This document shows positions 8,170 to 16,948 of a stretch of DNA of 64,000 nucleotides, one piece after another; position 1 is the first letter of the stretch, and every line of letters begins with the position of its first letter. The notes beneath the pieces were generated by a model, which searched no databases, was not told the origin of the DNA, and was given only the letters and a program-made list of their open reading frames with translations. Position numbers and translations under genes: made by a program. The DNA is from Abyssibacter profundi (GTDB taxonomy: Bacteria; Pseudomonadota; Gammaproteobacteria; Nevskiales; OUC007): assembly GCF_003151135.1 (NCBI RefSeq), contig NZ_QEQK01000002.1, positions 81,371-145,370 of the forward strand, read 5' to 3'.

Positions 8170-9579
8170 ATGATGAACAGGCGATTGGGGTGGATGCTGC
8201 TGGTCTGGCCACTGTGGGCCAGTGCGGGGCCGGATGGATACCTTCGACACGGGGGTGGGGCGGTGAGCAGCCTCAGCACCGGGTCGACCGGGCTGGCGGC
8301 CGCACTGGCCAACCCGGCGGCGGGCGCGCGCTTGCTTGGCGATGAACGCTCGGTGGCGACCGGCGTGCTGTACCTGCCACATGTGGGGTACGAAGTCGGA
8401 CCGGTGGACAATTTTGCCGAGAATTTCGAAGAGTTCGAGGATCGCTTTGACGAGGTTGAGGCGCAGATCGAGCAGGCCGAACAAAGCGGTGACCCCAATG
8501 ATGCCCAGGCCGCCAACGATGCCATCGAAGCGTTGATCCAGGACTTCAATCCGGTGCTACGCGACATCGTTGACCGCGGTTACTTCAACATCGAACTCCA
8601 GCAGCAATTGCCGGTGACGCCAGCCCTGTTCAAGGCCTTGGGTGGCGTGTTTACCGTCGATGTGTCGGCCGATCTCAAGGCGCGTGTCGAAACGCTGGCA
8701 TCGGTGGAAGGCGCCGGCATCGTTCAGGGTCTGGACACCGATGGTGATGGCCTGCTCGACGAGGTGGAGACCAATGACCTGGCCGCGCTGGTGACCAGCG
8801 GCGTCTTCACCCAATTGGGCCTGGGCTATAGCCGGGTGCTGCCATCGGGCCAGTGGTCAGCTGTTCCATCGGATATGACGCTGCTGGCCGGCGCCCGACT
8901 CAATATCATCCAGGGCTCGCTGAGCAAGCAGCTGGCGATCGTTGATGATGACGCCGACGACGAGGAGGACACGGCATTTGACCGGGTCGAGGACAACTAC
9001 GACGCCAATGAGGCCAGCACCACCGCCGTCGGGCTCGATGTCGGCTTGCTCGCGCAATGGCGACGCTTCAGCGCGGGCGTGACGATCTTCAATCTGCTGC
9101 CACCGTCCTTCGATTTCGGGGATTTCGGTCAGCGCTGCGACCGGTTCGATGCAGAGTCCGGCCAACGGGCGGATTGCGAGGCGACCCGGCGGCTCATCGA
9201 TCAGGGCGTGGTGGACGCGGCAGGCAGCTACGATGTCGATACGCGTCTGAATATCGAAGGTGCCTACGACATCCCGCGGGTCGGCTGGACGATCGGCCTG
9301 ACACTGGACCTGAACAAGGCCAGTTCGGTGCTGGGCGATGACTACCAGTGGTTCGAGCTGGTGGCCGGACATGATTCCGGACGCTGGTGGCTGCCAGATT
9401 TCGCCGTCAGTTATCGGCAGAATTTGGCCGGCAGCGAACAGTCCTATCTCGGCGTGGGCATGGGCCTGCTGCGCGTGTTGCGGCTGAACATTAGCTACGG
9501 CCTGGATTCCACTCAGGTTGATGGCAGCGACCAGCCGCGTAGCGCGGCGGTCAGCCTGGGCTTCGAAATTCCGTTCTGA
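8170..9579 (+). CDS. Putative outer-membrane beta-barrel protein, TraF_2-like (conjugal transfer TraF-like domain)
   Basis: 469 aa with a signal peptide (MMNRRLGWMLLVWPLWASAG). The early NPAA segment resembles the FadL/TraF_2 style of barrel. The N-terminal half holds an acidic, Glu/Gln-rich, probably helical region (about 75-125) and a calcium-loop-like DTDGDGLLDEVE (about 193-204). The C-terminal half alternates polar and hydrophobic residues like a beta barrel and ends in a terminal Phe (FEIPF), typical for BamA-dependent assembly. Despite the family name no conjugation gene is nearby, so a role in DNA transfer is not supported. Family assignment is from memory of domain character and is tentative. 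Confidence 0.6.
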   Translation: MMNRRLGWMLLVWPLWASAGPDGYLRHGGGAVSSLSTGSTGLAAALANPAAGARLLGDERSVATGVLYLPHVGYEVGPVDNFAENFEEFEDRFDEVEAQIEQAEQSGDPNDAQAANDAIEALIQDFNPVLRDIVDRGYFNIELQQQLPVTPALFKALGGVFTVDVSADLKARVETLASVEGAGIVQGLDTDGDGLLDEVETNDLAALVTSGVFTQLGLGYSRVLPSGQWSAVPSDMTLLAGARLNIIQGSLSKQLAIVDDDADDEEDTAFDRVEDNYDANEASTTAVGLDVGLLAQWRRFSAGVTIFNLLPPSFDFGDFGQRCDRFDAESGQRADCEATRRLIDQGVVDAAGSYDVDTRLNIEGAYDIPRVGWTIGLTLDLNKASSVLGDDYQWFELVAGHDSGRWWLPDFAVSYRQNLAGSEQSYLGVGMGLLRVLRLNISYGLDSTQVDGSDQPRSAAVSLGFEIPF

Positions 9580-9687
9580 TCACCGTGGGTGGTGATGGGG
9601 GTGCCGAAGCCTGCTGCAAATCTGGTAGGCTTCGCGCCCGCTCGCCGTTGTCGGCTGAGCGCGCCGGCCTCCAGGGCCGGACTCGAC
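9580..9687 (+). other. Intergenic region upstream of the SRP RNA gene
   Basis: A short hairpin (ATCACC/GGTGAT) follows the preceding stop codon and may end that transcript. GAAGCCT (9606-9612) and AGGCTTC (9627-9633) form a perfect 7-bp inverted repeat. No clear sigma-70 promoter for the SRP RNA was recognised. Together with the RNA gene this region fills the 340-bp gap before dnaX. Confidence 0.4.
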
Positions 9688-9799
<112 letters not shown>

Positions 9800-9920
9800 A
9801 CCTTATCTCATCGCGCCTGCGCCGAACCCTCGGTTCTGTTCTGGCGGCTTGCCGAGCGCGATCCCCGGATGCCGGGCTGATCTGCGACAATCCCCGGCTC
9901 GCCGATCCAAGCACATCCGA

Positions 9921-11804
9921 ATGACCTATCAGGCACTGGCGCGCAAGTGGCGCCCCCGTACGTTCGAGCAGGTGGTGGGCCAGCAGCATGTGGTCCAGGC
10001 CCTGAGCAATGCGCTGGCGCAGCAGCGGATTCATCACGCCATGCTGTTCTCGGGCACTCGCGGCGTGGGGAAGACGACGCTAGGGCGCATCATCTCCAAG
10101 TGTCTGAACTGCGAAACCGGTGTGACCGCGACACCCTGCGGCACCTGCGGCGCCTGTGAGCAAATCGATCAGGGGCGTTTTGTCGATTTGATCGAAATCG
10201 ATGCGGCGTCACGCACCAAGGTGGATGACACGCGGGAGCTGCTGGATAACGTCCAGTACGCACCGACACGCGGCCGTTACAAGGTGTACCTGATTGACGA
10301 GGTACACATGCTGTCCAAGCACTCCTTCAACGCCTTGCTCAAGACGCTGGAAGAGCCGCCGCCGCATGTGCGCTTTCTGCTGGCGACCACCGATCCGCAG
10401 AAGCTGCCAATCACAATTCTCTCGCGCTGCCTGCAGTTCAACCTCAAGCGGCTGCCGCCGCTGCTCATCCGTGAACGGTTGGCGAGTATTTTGGCCGAGG
10501 AGGGCGTGGAGGCCGAGACCGATGCCCTGCAGGCGCTGGCCATTGCAGCCGATGGCAGCATGCGGGATTCGCTGAGCCTGACGGACCAGGCCATCGCATT
10601 TGCCGGCGGTGCGCTGACGCTGAATTCTGTTGAAGACATGCTCGGCTCGGTGGGTGCGCAGGACGTGCTGGCGGTCATCGAAGTGGTCAACGGCCAGGAC
10701 CCAGATGCGATGGCGGCGCTGCTACACAAATTGGATGAACAGGCTCCGGATTTCGACGGATTGCTGGCGCAGATTGCCTCGGCTCTGCAGCAGATCGCAC
10801 TGGCGCAGCTGGTGCCGGCCTACCGCAACGAGGCATCGGTGTTCGATGCCGACAAGCTACAGGCGTTGGCCGATGCGGTTTCGCCTGAAGATGTGCAGCT
10901 GTTTTATCAGATCGCCATGCAGGGGCGCCGCGACCTGCCGGTGGCGCCGGATCCGCGGGCCGGCTTCGAGATGACCCTGCTGAGGATGATGGCGTTTCGA
11001 CCCGCAGCCACCGGCGGCACCACCGGCGCGGGCACCGGGGGACAGGCCCGGGCACGGGAGCGTCAATCCGAGCCCGCGGAACCCGAGCCCGCATCAGCCG
11101 TCATCCCGCGCAGCGAGATTCCCGCCGCCCCGCCGAAGCCGACGCCGGCCCCGGCGACGCGCGGGTCCGCTGTGGCCGACCGGCTGCAGCGCAGCCGGGC
11201 GCGGTTACAGGGCGCCGCAAAGGATCCGGAGCCGGCACCGCTGTCGAAACCGGATCCAGAGCCTGCAACGCCTAGCCACGTCCCCAACGTAGCCGATACC
11301 CCGGTGACAGCGGCTGCGCCGCCCCGCGAAGCGCCCGCTGCCAAGCAGCCCGCCCCCGACGCAAGCCGGCCCCGCGTGCTGCTCAGCGCTGCTGACTGGC
11401 CGGCGCTGGTCCGTGACCTGGCCGTGGATGGCATGGCCGCCCAGCTGGCCCGGCGATCGGAATGCGCCGAGGTGACCGACGCCAGGATTCGTCTGCGCCT
11501 GCCGGCCGAATTGGGGCGGTTTAATCGCCCGGCGACAGTCGAACGGCTGCGCGACGTCTTGCGCCAGCAGCTGGCCAACCCGGGTCTTGTGCTGGACATC
11601 GACATTGTCGAGGCCGTGGGGCCGACGCTGTCCAGCATCGAGTCCGATGAGGCCGCTGCGCGTCAGGCCGATGCCGAGGCCGCACTGGCTGATGATGACA
11701 ACGTGTCCGAGTTCGCGCGCCGCTTCGGCGCAACCATTCTTGAAGGCTCCATCCAGCCGGTCGACCCGACGGCTGTGACACAATCCGACCCCACGATTCA
11801 CTAG
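9921..11804 (+). CDS. dnaX: DNA polymerase III subunits gamma/tau
   Basis: Clamp-loader ATPase. The ATG at 9921 begins the canonical [15 protein letters not shown] (627 aa). Visible features are Walker [10 protein letters not shown] (about 45-53), the zinc module [19 protein letters not shown] (about 64-82), Walker [20 protein letters not shown] and the sensor region [15 protein letters not shown]. Domain III follows, then a Pro/Ala/Glu-rich linker (about 380-490) and a C-terminal tau region. I saw no E. coli-like A6G slippery heptamer, so a frameshifted gamma product is not evident. It is followed by ybaB and recR, the standard dnaX-ybaB-recR operon. Confidence 0.97.
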   Translation: MTYQALARKWRPRTFEQVVGQQHVVQALSNALAQQRIHHAMLFSGTRGVGKTTLGRIISKCLNCETGVTATPCGTCGACEQIDQGRFVDLIEIDAASRTKVDDTRELLDNVQYAPTRGRYKVYLIDEVHMLSKHSFNALLKTLEEPPPHVRFLLATTDPQKLPITILSRCLQFNLKRLPPLLIRERLASILAEEGVEAETDALQALAIAADGSMRDSLSLTDQAIAFAGGALTLNSVEDMLGSVGAQDVLAVIEVVNGQDPDAMAALLHKLDEQAPDFDGLLAQIASALQQIALAQLVPAYRNEASVFDADKLQALADAVSPEDVQLFYQIAMQGRRDLPVAPDPRAGFEMTLLRMMAFRPAATGGTTGAGTGGQARARERQSEPAEPEPASAVIPRSEIPAAPPKPTPAPATRGSAVADRLQRSRARLQGAAKDPEPAPLSKPDPEPATPSHVPNVADTPVTAAAPPREAPAAKQPAPDASRPRVLLSAADWPALVRDLAVDGMAAQLARRSECAEVTDARIRLRLPAELGRFNRPATVERLRDVLRQQLANPGLVLDIDIVEAVGPTLSSIESDEAAARQADAEAALADDDNVSEFARRFGATILEGSIQPVDPTAVTQSDPTIH

Positions 11805-11815
11805 AAGCGAAACCG

Positions 11816-12148
11816 ATGTCCCAAATGAAAGGCGCGCTTGGCAACCTCATGCGTCAGGCGCAGGAAATGCAGTCCAAGATGCAGGCGAAGCAGCAGGAGC
11901 TGGCCGAGAAGGAAACCGAGGGCCAGTCCGGTGCGGGCATGGTCAAGGTCGTGATGAACGGCCGTCACGAGGTCAAGCGCGTGACCATCGATCCTTCGGT
12001 GCTGGAAGAGGACAAGGAATTTCTCGAGGACTTGGTCGCCGCAGCCGTCAACGATGCCGTCACCCGCGTGGAAGAGCAGAACAAGGAAGTGATGTCCGAG
12101 CTGACCTCCGGACTGAACCTGCCACCCGGCATGAACCTGCCGTTCTGA
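11816..12148 (+). CDS. ybaB: Nucleoid-associated protein YbaB/EbfC
   Basis: A small (110 aa) DNA-binding dimer of the YbaB/EbfC family. It starts with a Gln/Lys/Met-rich helix ([20 protein letters not shown]), then the conserved beta segment ([20 protein letters not shown]), and ends with the typical [14 protein letters not shown]. Length and sequence are standard. It sits 11 nt after dnaX and 19 nt before recR in the usual operon. Confidence 0.96.
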   Translation: MSQMKGALGNLMRQAQEMQSKMQAKQQELAEKETEGQSGAGMVKVVMNGRHEVKRVTIDPSVLEEDKEFLEDLVAAAVNDAVTRVEEQNKEVMSELTSGLNLPPGMNLPF

Positions 12149-12167
12149 TTCTGCAGGCCCGTATCCG

Positions 12168-12764
12168 GTGATTTATCCCGCGCGCCTGCAAGCGCTCATC
12201 GATGCCCTGCGGGCCTTGCCCGGCGTGGGGCGCAAGTCTGCCCAGCGCATGGCTTTTCAATTGCTGGAGCACGACCGCCAGGCGGCACGCACGCTGGCGC
12301 AGTCGCTCGAGGCAGCGCTGGAGTCTCTGCGCCGCTGTGTGGATTGCCGCATGTTCAGCGACGCGGACCGCTGTCCGATCTGCCGCTCGCAACGGCGTGA
12401 TCGTTCCGTGATGTGTGTCGTCGAATCACCGGCGGACCTGGTGGCGGTGGAGCAGGGCGCCGAGTACAGCGGCCTGTACTTCGTGCTGCACGGCCGTCTG
12501 TCGCCGCTGGATGGCGTGGGGCCGGAGGAGGTCGGGCTGCCGCGGCTGGCCGAGCGACTGGCCGAGGACAGTCTGCAGGAAGTGATCATCGCCACCGGCT
12601 CCACCGTCGAGGGTGAGGCCACGGCGCATTACGTCGGTGAACTGGCCCGGGCTGCCGGCGTTTCCGTGACCCGGATCGCCCAAGGTGTCCCGATGGGTGG
12701 GGAGTTGGAGTACGTGGACGCGGGGACGCTGTCACACGCATTCCGGGGCCGTCAGACGCTCTGA
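12168..12764 (+). CDS. recR: Recombination mediator RecR
   Basis: 198 aa. Acts with RecO (and RecF) to load RecA on SSB-coated single-stranded DNA during gap repair. Features: an N-terminal helix-hairpin-helix (LRALPGVGRKSAQRMAFQLL), the C4 zinc finger CVDCRMFSDADRCPIC (about 57-72), and a Toprim domain beginning VVESPADLVAVE with a C-terminal ATP-binding-like segment. The start is GTG at 12168. Last gene of the dnaX operon; its stop codon lies inside the terminator hairpin loop. Confidence 0.97.
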   Translation: MIYPARLQALIDALRALPGVGRKSAQRMAFQLLEHDRQAARTLAQSLEAALESLRRCVDCRMFSDADRCPICRSQRRDRSVMCVVESPADLVAVEQGAEYSGLYFVLHGRLSPLDGVGPEEVGLPRLAERLAEDSLQEVIIATGSTVEGEATAHYVGELARAAGVSVTRIAQGVPMGGELEYVDAGTLSHAFRGRQTL

Positions 12765-12775
12765 ACGGCCCCGGA
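12742..12775. terminator. Bidirectional terminator between recR and phhB
   Basis: TCCGGGGCCGT (12742-12752) pairs perfectly with ACGGCCCCGGA (12765-12775). The left arm lies in the last codons of recR and the right arm just beyond its stop. CTTTTA follows on the plus strand. Both convergent transcripts could use it. Confidence 0.7.
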
Positions 12776-12783
12776 GCCAGCTT

Positions 12784-13125
12784 TTAGCCGTCGACCAGGG
12801 CGTCAACCTTGGCGGCGCAGATGAAGTCGTTCTCGGTCAGGCCTTCCACCGCATGGGTTTCCCACAGCACCGATGCGGTGTTGTACCCGAAGCTGATGTC
12901 GGGGTGGTGGTTTTCGTTCATCGCAATCCAGGCCACCGCATTCACGAATCCGGTGGTCTTGGCGTAGCCCTTGAAGCGAAAGTCCGCGCGTATGGCCTTG
13001 CCATCCTTGATGACCTCCCAGCGCTCGCTGACCTGCTTGAGATGCGCCTGAACGGCATCTGCATCCAGGGACGGCACACCGCCTTCACAGGGCAGGCAGC
13101 GCTTGCCGGCGAGTTCTGAACTCAT
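12784..13125 (-). CDS. phhB: Pterin-4a-carbinolamine dehydratase
   Basis: 113-aa enzyme that dehydrates 4a-hydroxytetrahydropterin, regenerating the cofactor of phenylalanine hydroxylase. The active-site block NENHHPDISFGYN (about 72-84) carries the conserved His-His and Pro-Asp. The N-terminal RCLPCEGGVPSLD and the middle WEVIKDGKAIRADFRFK are typical. Phenylalanine hydroxylase itself is not in the window, so the symbol rests on family only. A second known role of such proteins, as a helper in molybdopterin or other pterin repair, cannot be excluded. Confidence 0.9.
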   Translation of the reverse strand: MSSELAGKRCLPCEGGVPSLDADAVQAHLKQVSERWEVIKDGKAIRADFRFKGYAKTTGFVNAVAWIAMNENHHPDISFGYNTASVLWETHAVEGLTENDFICAAKVDALVDG

Positions 13126-13249
13126 GTCTTGTCTCCATTTGTCAGCAATGGTGGGCGACGGTACAGAACCCCTCTGGCGGGCGTCCAGTGCTGCGCCACC
13201 AAGTCCGGCCGATGCCCGGCCGGGTCGCGCGGTCGGTTAGACTCTGGGC

Positions 13250-13819
13250 ATGACTCAACAAGCCGACAATCTGATCTGGATCGACCTGGAAATGACCGGG
13301 CTGGATCCGGACGCACACGTGATCATCGAGATCGCGACCATCGTCACCGATGCCCAGCTCAACATCCTCGCCGAGGGACCATCGCTGGCCGTCTCCCAAC
13401 CAGAATCCGAACTGGCGAAGATGGATGAGTGGTGCACCCGCCAGCACACGGGGTCTGGCCTGGTGGATCGCATCCGGCACGACAGCGTGTCCATCGAGGC
13501 GGCCGAGCAGGCGACCCTGGATTTTCTGGCGCAGTGGGTACCGGCCGGCGCCTCGCCGATGTGCGGCAACAGCATCTGTCAGGACCGGCGATTTCTCGTG
13601 CGCGGCATGCCGCGTCTGGCCGCGTATTTTCACTACCGAAACCTGGACGTGAGCACCCTGAAAGAGCTGGCACGGCGCTGGGCGCCTGCGGTCGCAGGGG
13701 GGTTCACCAAGGAGTCGGAGCATCTGGCACTGGCGGACATTCGTGATTCGATTAACGAACTGCGCTACTACCGTCAGACCCTGTTCGCCGCCGAGTACCG
13801 TGAGCCGGCCAAAGACTAA
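13250..13819 (+). CDS. orn: Oligoribonuclease
   Basis: A 189-aa 3'-5' exoribonuclease of the DEDDh family that degrades di- and oligoribonucleotides, including pGpG from cyclic-di-GMP breakdown. The motifs are clear: Exo [12 protein letters not shown] (about 10-20), Exo [15 protein letters not shown], and Exo [14 protein letters not shown] with the catalytic His. Length is normal. Located in the cytoplasm and essential in many gammaproteobacteria. Followed after 12 nt by a small membrane-anchored protein. Confidence 0.97.
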   Translation: MTQQADNLIWIDLEMTGLDPDAHVIIEIATIVTDAQLNILAEGPSLAVSQPESELAKMDEWCTRQHTGSGLVDRIRHDSVSIEAAEQATLDFLAQWVPAGASPMCGNSICQDRRFLVRGMPRLAAYFHYRNLDVSTLKELARRWAPAVAGGFTKESEHLALADIRDSINELRYYRQTLFAAEYREPAKD

Positions 13820-13831
13820 GGAGTACCGCAC

Positions 13832-14167
13832 ATGCCGCTGATCACCATCGTCGTTACGGCCGTGCTGACTGCATGCGTGACCGTGGGTCTGATGGCCCTG
13901 GTGCATCACTGGGTGCTACGACCGCGGCTGGAGCAGCGCATGGAGGCGCTGGCCGAGGAGCTGGAGCAGCGCGTGCGCGCAGGGGTGATGTCCGGCGGCG
14001 AGGAGCTGCTCCCCAAGTTTCGTCAGCAGGTCACCGCAGGTTTTCGCGATGCCCTGGTGGCGACGGCCAAGGGCGAGCATGTCGAAGAGTCGGTGCGGGC
14101 CATGGCCCGTAGCGGGGCGGATTTGCTGGAAGAAGGGCTTGGCGCGCTGCTGGGGCGTCGCCGCTAG
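13832..14167 (+). CDS. Small membrane-anchored helical protein, unknown function
   Basis: 111 aa with no recognised family. It has one N-terminal transmembrane helix (about 3-29, ITIVVTAVLTACVTVGLMAL) followed by a basic/Glu-rich helical segment (LEQRMEALAEELEQRVRAG) and a C-terminal amphipathic region ending GRRR. A good ribosome site (AAGGAG) precedes the ATG, 12 nt after orn, so the two are probably co-transcribed. The gene converges on the TetR gene with only 3 bp between stops. Confidence 0.7.
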   Translation: MPLITIVVTAVLTACVTVGLMALVHHWVLRPRLEQRMEALAEELEQRVRAGVMSGGEELLPKFRQQVTAGFRDALVATAKGEHVEESVRAMARSGADLLEEGLGALLGRRR

Positions 14168-14170
14168 CGC

Positions 14171-14806
14171 CTAAAGCTTGCGGAACAGTTCCACCATCGC
14201 GGGTTGTTTGGTGTAAGCGCGCATCATGGTCCGTGCCAGCACCCCCAGCGTTTGATACACCTCTGTGGTGGTGTGCGCCTGTAGCGGCAGCACAATGGCC
14301 TCCATAACGGCGATCATCGCCCGCGCCATATCGACAAGGTCATCGGCCAGATCCAGGACTTCCTGTTCGACGGCCAGTCGCAGCGTCTCTTCCATGATGC
14401 CGGAGGTGCGGGCTTCGAAGGCTCGCTGTACCGCGTCCACTTCCTTCAGGTCGGCCCGGTTGCTGCGCTGCCAGTACCCGGCAATACCGGCCTGCAGGGC
14501 ATTATCCTGAACCAGGTCGGCAATGCCGTGGAAGTACAGCTGCATTCGGCGGATCGGATCGGGTTCGGCCTGGACCACGTCGAAAATGTGCTGATCGAAG
14601 TAGCCATGTAAGCGGCGCAGGCAGTCGATGTACAACGCATCCTTGCCCTGGAAGTGCCAGTACATTGCGCCCTTGGATAGGCCCGAGGCCTTGGCGATAT
14701 TGCCGATGGACACCCCGTCATACCCGTATTGCCCGAACAGCTTAAAAGCCTGGGTGCGAATCGTATCCAGTGTCGCGGCCTGATCGGTGGCCGATTTGCG
14801 AGGCAT
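14171..14806 (-). CDS. TetR-family transcriptional regulator
   Basis: 211 aa from the ATG at 14806 (MPRKSATDQAATLDTIRTQA); the frame stays open far upstream but that part overlaps the sirtuin gene and is not protein-like. The N-terminal helix-turn-helix is typical of TetR (AFKLFGQYGYDGVSIGNIAK then ASGLSKGAMYWHFQGKDALY). The C-terminal two-thirds is an all-helical ligand-binding domain without a recognised ligand class. It is divergent from a sirtuin gene; the 75-bp gap contains a perfect 16-bp palindrome that may be its operator. Confidence 0.88.
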   Translation of the reverse strand: MPRKSATDQAATLDTIRTQAFKLFGQYGYDGVSIGNIAKASGLSKGAMYWHFQGKDALYIDCLRRLHGYFDQHIFDVVQAEPDPIRRMQLYFHGIADLVQDNALQAGIAGYWQRSNRADLKEVDAVQRAFEARTSGIMEETLRLAVEQEVLDLADDLVDMARAMIAVMEAIVLPLQAHTTTEVYQTLGVLARTMMRAYTKQPAMVELFRKL

Positions 14807-14836
14807 GGGGTGTATCGGATCCTTCGAAGTCAGAGC

Positions 14837-14852
14837 CCGCGTCGCGACGCGG
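14837..14852. promoter_or_regulatory. Perfect 16-bp palindrome between divergent tetR and sirtuin genes
   Basis: CCGCGTCGCGACGCGG is its own reverse complement. It lies 31 bp upstream of the tetR start and 30 bp upstream of the sirtuin ATG. A TetR dimer site is a reasonable reading, but GC-rich palindromes also arise by chance in DNA of this composition. Confidence 0.4.
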
Positions 14853-14881
14853 CGACGCTGCGGTAGTGGGCAAAATGTAAC

Positions 14882-15673
14882 ATGGCGTCCATGACGGAAT
14901 GGACCGAAGCGCAGCAAGACGCAGTAGACAAGGCGGCTGCTTGGCTCGCCTGCGCCCGACGTGTGCTGGCGATTACCGGGGCAGGGATGTCGGCCGAATC
15001 CGGCCTGCCCACTTATCGTGGCGTCGGCGGCCTGTACGAGGAGGCCGATGGCGAAGACGGGCTGCCCGTAGAAGTCGCGCTCTCCGGTGAGCGCTTTGCT
15101 GCCGAACCTTGGCGGACCTGGCGACATCTGCGGCAGATCGAGTCCGCCTGCCGGGGCGCCCGGCCGCATGCCGGTCACCATGTGCTGGCAGCCTGGCAGG
15201 ATCGTTTCGAGCTCACGGTGCTGACCCAGAATATCGACGGCTTTCATGGCGCAGCGGGGAGCCGGCAGCTCATCGAAATGCACGGCAACATGCACCGCCT
15301 CGTTTGTACGGTCTGTGCCTGGTCCCAGACCGTGGATCACTATGGGGAATTGGCTGACGACAGCCCGTGCTGTCCCGACTGCGCTGCCGTGATCCGGCCG
15401 GCGGTGGTGCTGTTCGGCGAGATGCTGCCAACGGCGGCGCTGGAGCAATACGATCAGGTCATGGCCTCTCGGCCTGATGTGGTGCTGTCAATTGGTACGA
15501 CCAGCGTATTTCCCTACATCGCGGCGCCGGTGCACTGGTGTCGTCAATGGGGCGGACGCAGCATCGAGATCAACCCGAGTCGCACGGAGGTGTCCGATGC
15601 CGTGGATGTGTGCATTCGCGCACCCGCTGCAAAGGTGCTTCAGGCCCTGGATGCGGCGTTGACGGCTGGCTAG
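14882..15673 (+). CDS. NAD-dependent protein deacylase, Sir2 family
   Basis: 263-aa sirtuin that would remove acyl groups from lysines using NAD+. Motifs: the NAD-binding GAGMSAESGLPTYRG (about 34-48), TQNIDGFH (about 115), catalytic HGN, and a four-cysteine zinc module (CTVC ... CPDC). GTTSVFPYIA follows as the second nucleotide-binding block. Sirtuin classes differ in acyl preference, and the CobB-type Tyr/Arg desuccinylase pair was not established here, so substrate is open. Start at 14882; an ATG three codons later is also possible. Divergent from the TetR gene. Confidence 0.9.
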   Translation: MASMTEWTEAQQDAVDKAAAWLACARRVLAITGAGMSAESGLPTYRGVGGLYEEADGEDGLPVEVALSGERFAAEPWRTWRHLRQIESACRGARPHAGHHVLAAWQDRFELTVLTQNIDGFHGAAGSRQLIEMHGNMHRLVCTVCAWSQTVDHYGELADDSPCCPDCAAVIRPAVVLFGEMLPTAALEQYDQVMASRPDVVLSIGTTSVFPYIAAPVHWCRQWGGRSIEINPSRTEVSDAVDVCIRAPAAKVLQALDAALTAG

Positions 15674-15677
15674 CGCA

Positions 15678-16226
15678 TTAATCCGGGGTGTCAGCGCTGG
15701 TCGGGGCATCGCCGGCGGATGGCTTCACGCCTTGTCCGTCTTCCGGCAGCACGATGCGCGGGCCGACGTTGCGTTTGACCTCGGCGGCATTGAATACGTA
15801 GCCATCATCGGTTGTGGGCGCGGCCTGCAACATTTTGAACTGTGCGCCGGCCTCGAATCGGCTGCTGCCCTTGATGGTGCTGATGCGCGTGCCGAAGATC
15901 AGCGGATAGCTGTACACACCGTGCCCGGCGGAGACGATGACTGACTGATCGTCCTCAATTTCTTCCACCTGCTGATCAAGCATGCGAAAATGCGTATAGC
16001 CATTGGCGAGCGTTAGCTCCGCGGCCCGGAACAGCAGATAGTTCTGCACGGTGTCACGGTCGGTCACGTCGTTGCCGGAAAAGCGCACGCGGTACCGATC
16101 AGACTCCAGGCGCTGCTCGCTATAGCCGTAGCGGCTATCGCCTTTGGCCTTGTAGGGTGTGGGCTGCAGTACGCAGGCACCCAGCAGCAGCGTTACGATG
16201 GTCAGGCAGGCAAGACGATTGATCAT
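15678..16226 (-). CDS. CC0125/CC1285-family lipoprotein
   Basis: 182 aa from the ATG at 16226, where a signal peptide ends in a lipobox (MINRLACLTIVTLLLGAC). The body carries the blocks I associate with this small lipoprotein family: GYSEQRLESDRYRVRFSGN, then a run like NYLLFRAAELTLANGYTHF. Function is not known for the family; the protein is expected to be anchored in the envelope. It converges with the sirtuin gene with only 4 bp between stops. An upstream in-frame ATG (16274) would add 16 residues before the signal peptide and is less likely. Confidence 0.75.
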   Translation of the reverse strand: MINRLACLTIVTLLLGACVLQPTPYKAKGDSRYGYSEQRLESDRYRVRFSGNDVTDRDTVQNYLLFRAAELTLANGYTHFRMLDQQVEEIEDDQSVIVSAGHGVYSYPLIFGTRISTIKGSSRFEAGAQFKMLQAAPTTDDGYVFNAAEVKRNVGPRIVLPEDGQGVKPSAGDAPTSADTPD

Positions 16227-16301
16227 GTGGGAAGACGTTGCGTCGGTTCTTGGCGTTAGACCGAACCAATACATTCAAGTTCGAACCAACATGGGGTTTC
16301 A

Positions 16302-16937
16302 ATGAGCACTCGAATCATATCCAAATCGACGCTGCTGCCGCTGGCAGTGGTGCTGGGCAGCGGCCTGGCCTCGACGGCTGCCGCACAGGATGCGGACGAG
16401 CGTATCGGCGGCAGCGATCAGCCGTTCTACAGCGGCACCAGCTTCATCTCGGTCGATCCTGGGCTGGACAACCTCGATGCCGCCTATGGCCTGGCCCAGA
16501 CCGTCGGTATCCGCGTCCCCGGCGTGTCCTGGCTGGGTTTTGAGCTGGATCTCGGGTTCACGTTGTTCGGAGGTGAGAACTCCGGTTCCACGACCACCGC
16601 GGGTGGCGGCGGTGGCGGTGGTGGCCTGATCGGTGGTGGCGGCGGTGACGAACAGCAGAACACCACGTCGTCCGACGATGACTTCCAGGCCATTACCTAT
16701 GGCCTGTTCAGTGCCTTCCGGACCCCAGGTCGCTTTTTTGTCGGCACGCGCCTGGGTGTGGCTGGTTTCAGCACCAACATCGAAGAACTGGACGAAGACA
16801 ACACCGGCTTTGCCTATAGCCTGCAGGCGGGTTACCGCTGGAGCGAGGCCAGCCACAACCTGATCCAGTTCGAGTACCTCGAGTACGATAACGACGTCGA
16901 ATACATGGCGATTACCGCCTACTACGCCATCGACTAA
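16302..16937 (+). CDS. Small outer-membrane beta-barrel (porin-like) protein
   Basis: 211 aa with a signal peptide (cleavage near STAAAQ). The rest alternates beta strands: LDAAYGLAQTVGIRVPG, then FELDLGFTLFGG, a long glycine-rich and acidic loop (about 100-125), and strands such as GRFFVGTRLGVAGF and FAYSLQAGYRW. It ends MAITAYYAID. The size suggests an 8-stranded OmpA/Opacity-like barrel. No specific function is recognised. It lies 11 nt upstream of an exbD gene, so the two are probably co-transcribed. Confidence 0.65.
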   Translation: MSTRIISKSTLLPLAVVLGSGLASTAAAQDADERIGGSDQPFYSGTSFISVDPGLDNLDAAYGLAQTVGIRVPGVSWLGFELDLGFTLFGGENSGSTTTAGGGGGGGGLIGGGGGDEQQNTTSSDDDFQAITYGLFSAFRTPGRFFVGTRLGVAGFSTNIEELDEDNTGFAYSLQAGYRWSEASHNLIQFEYLEYDNDVEYMAITAYYAID

Positions 16938-16948
16938 TCGAGGTCTGA

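Noticed and set aside
8170..9579. Evidence for a conjugative element
   Set aside because: Only a TraF_2-like barrel is present; there is no relaxase, type IV coupling protein, VirB gene, integrase or att repeat nearby.
9921..11804. Programmed frameshift in dnaX
   Set aside because: No A-rich slippery heptamer like that of E. coli was found in the region encoding the end of domain III.
14807..15448. Extension of the TetR frame to 425 residues
   Set aside because: The first ~210 codons overlap the sirtuin gene and are not protein-like; the TetR helix-turn-helix starts just after the ATG at 14806.
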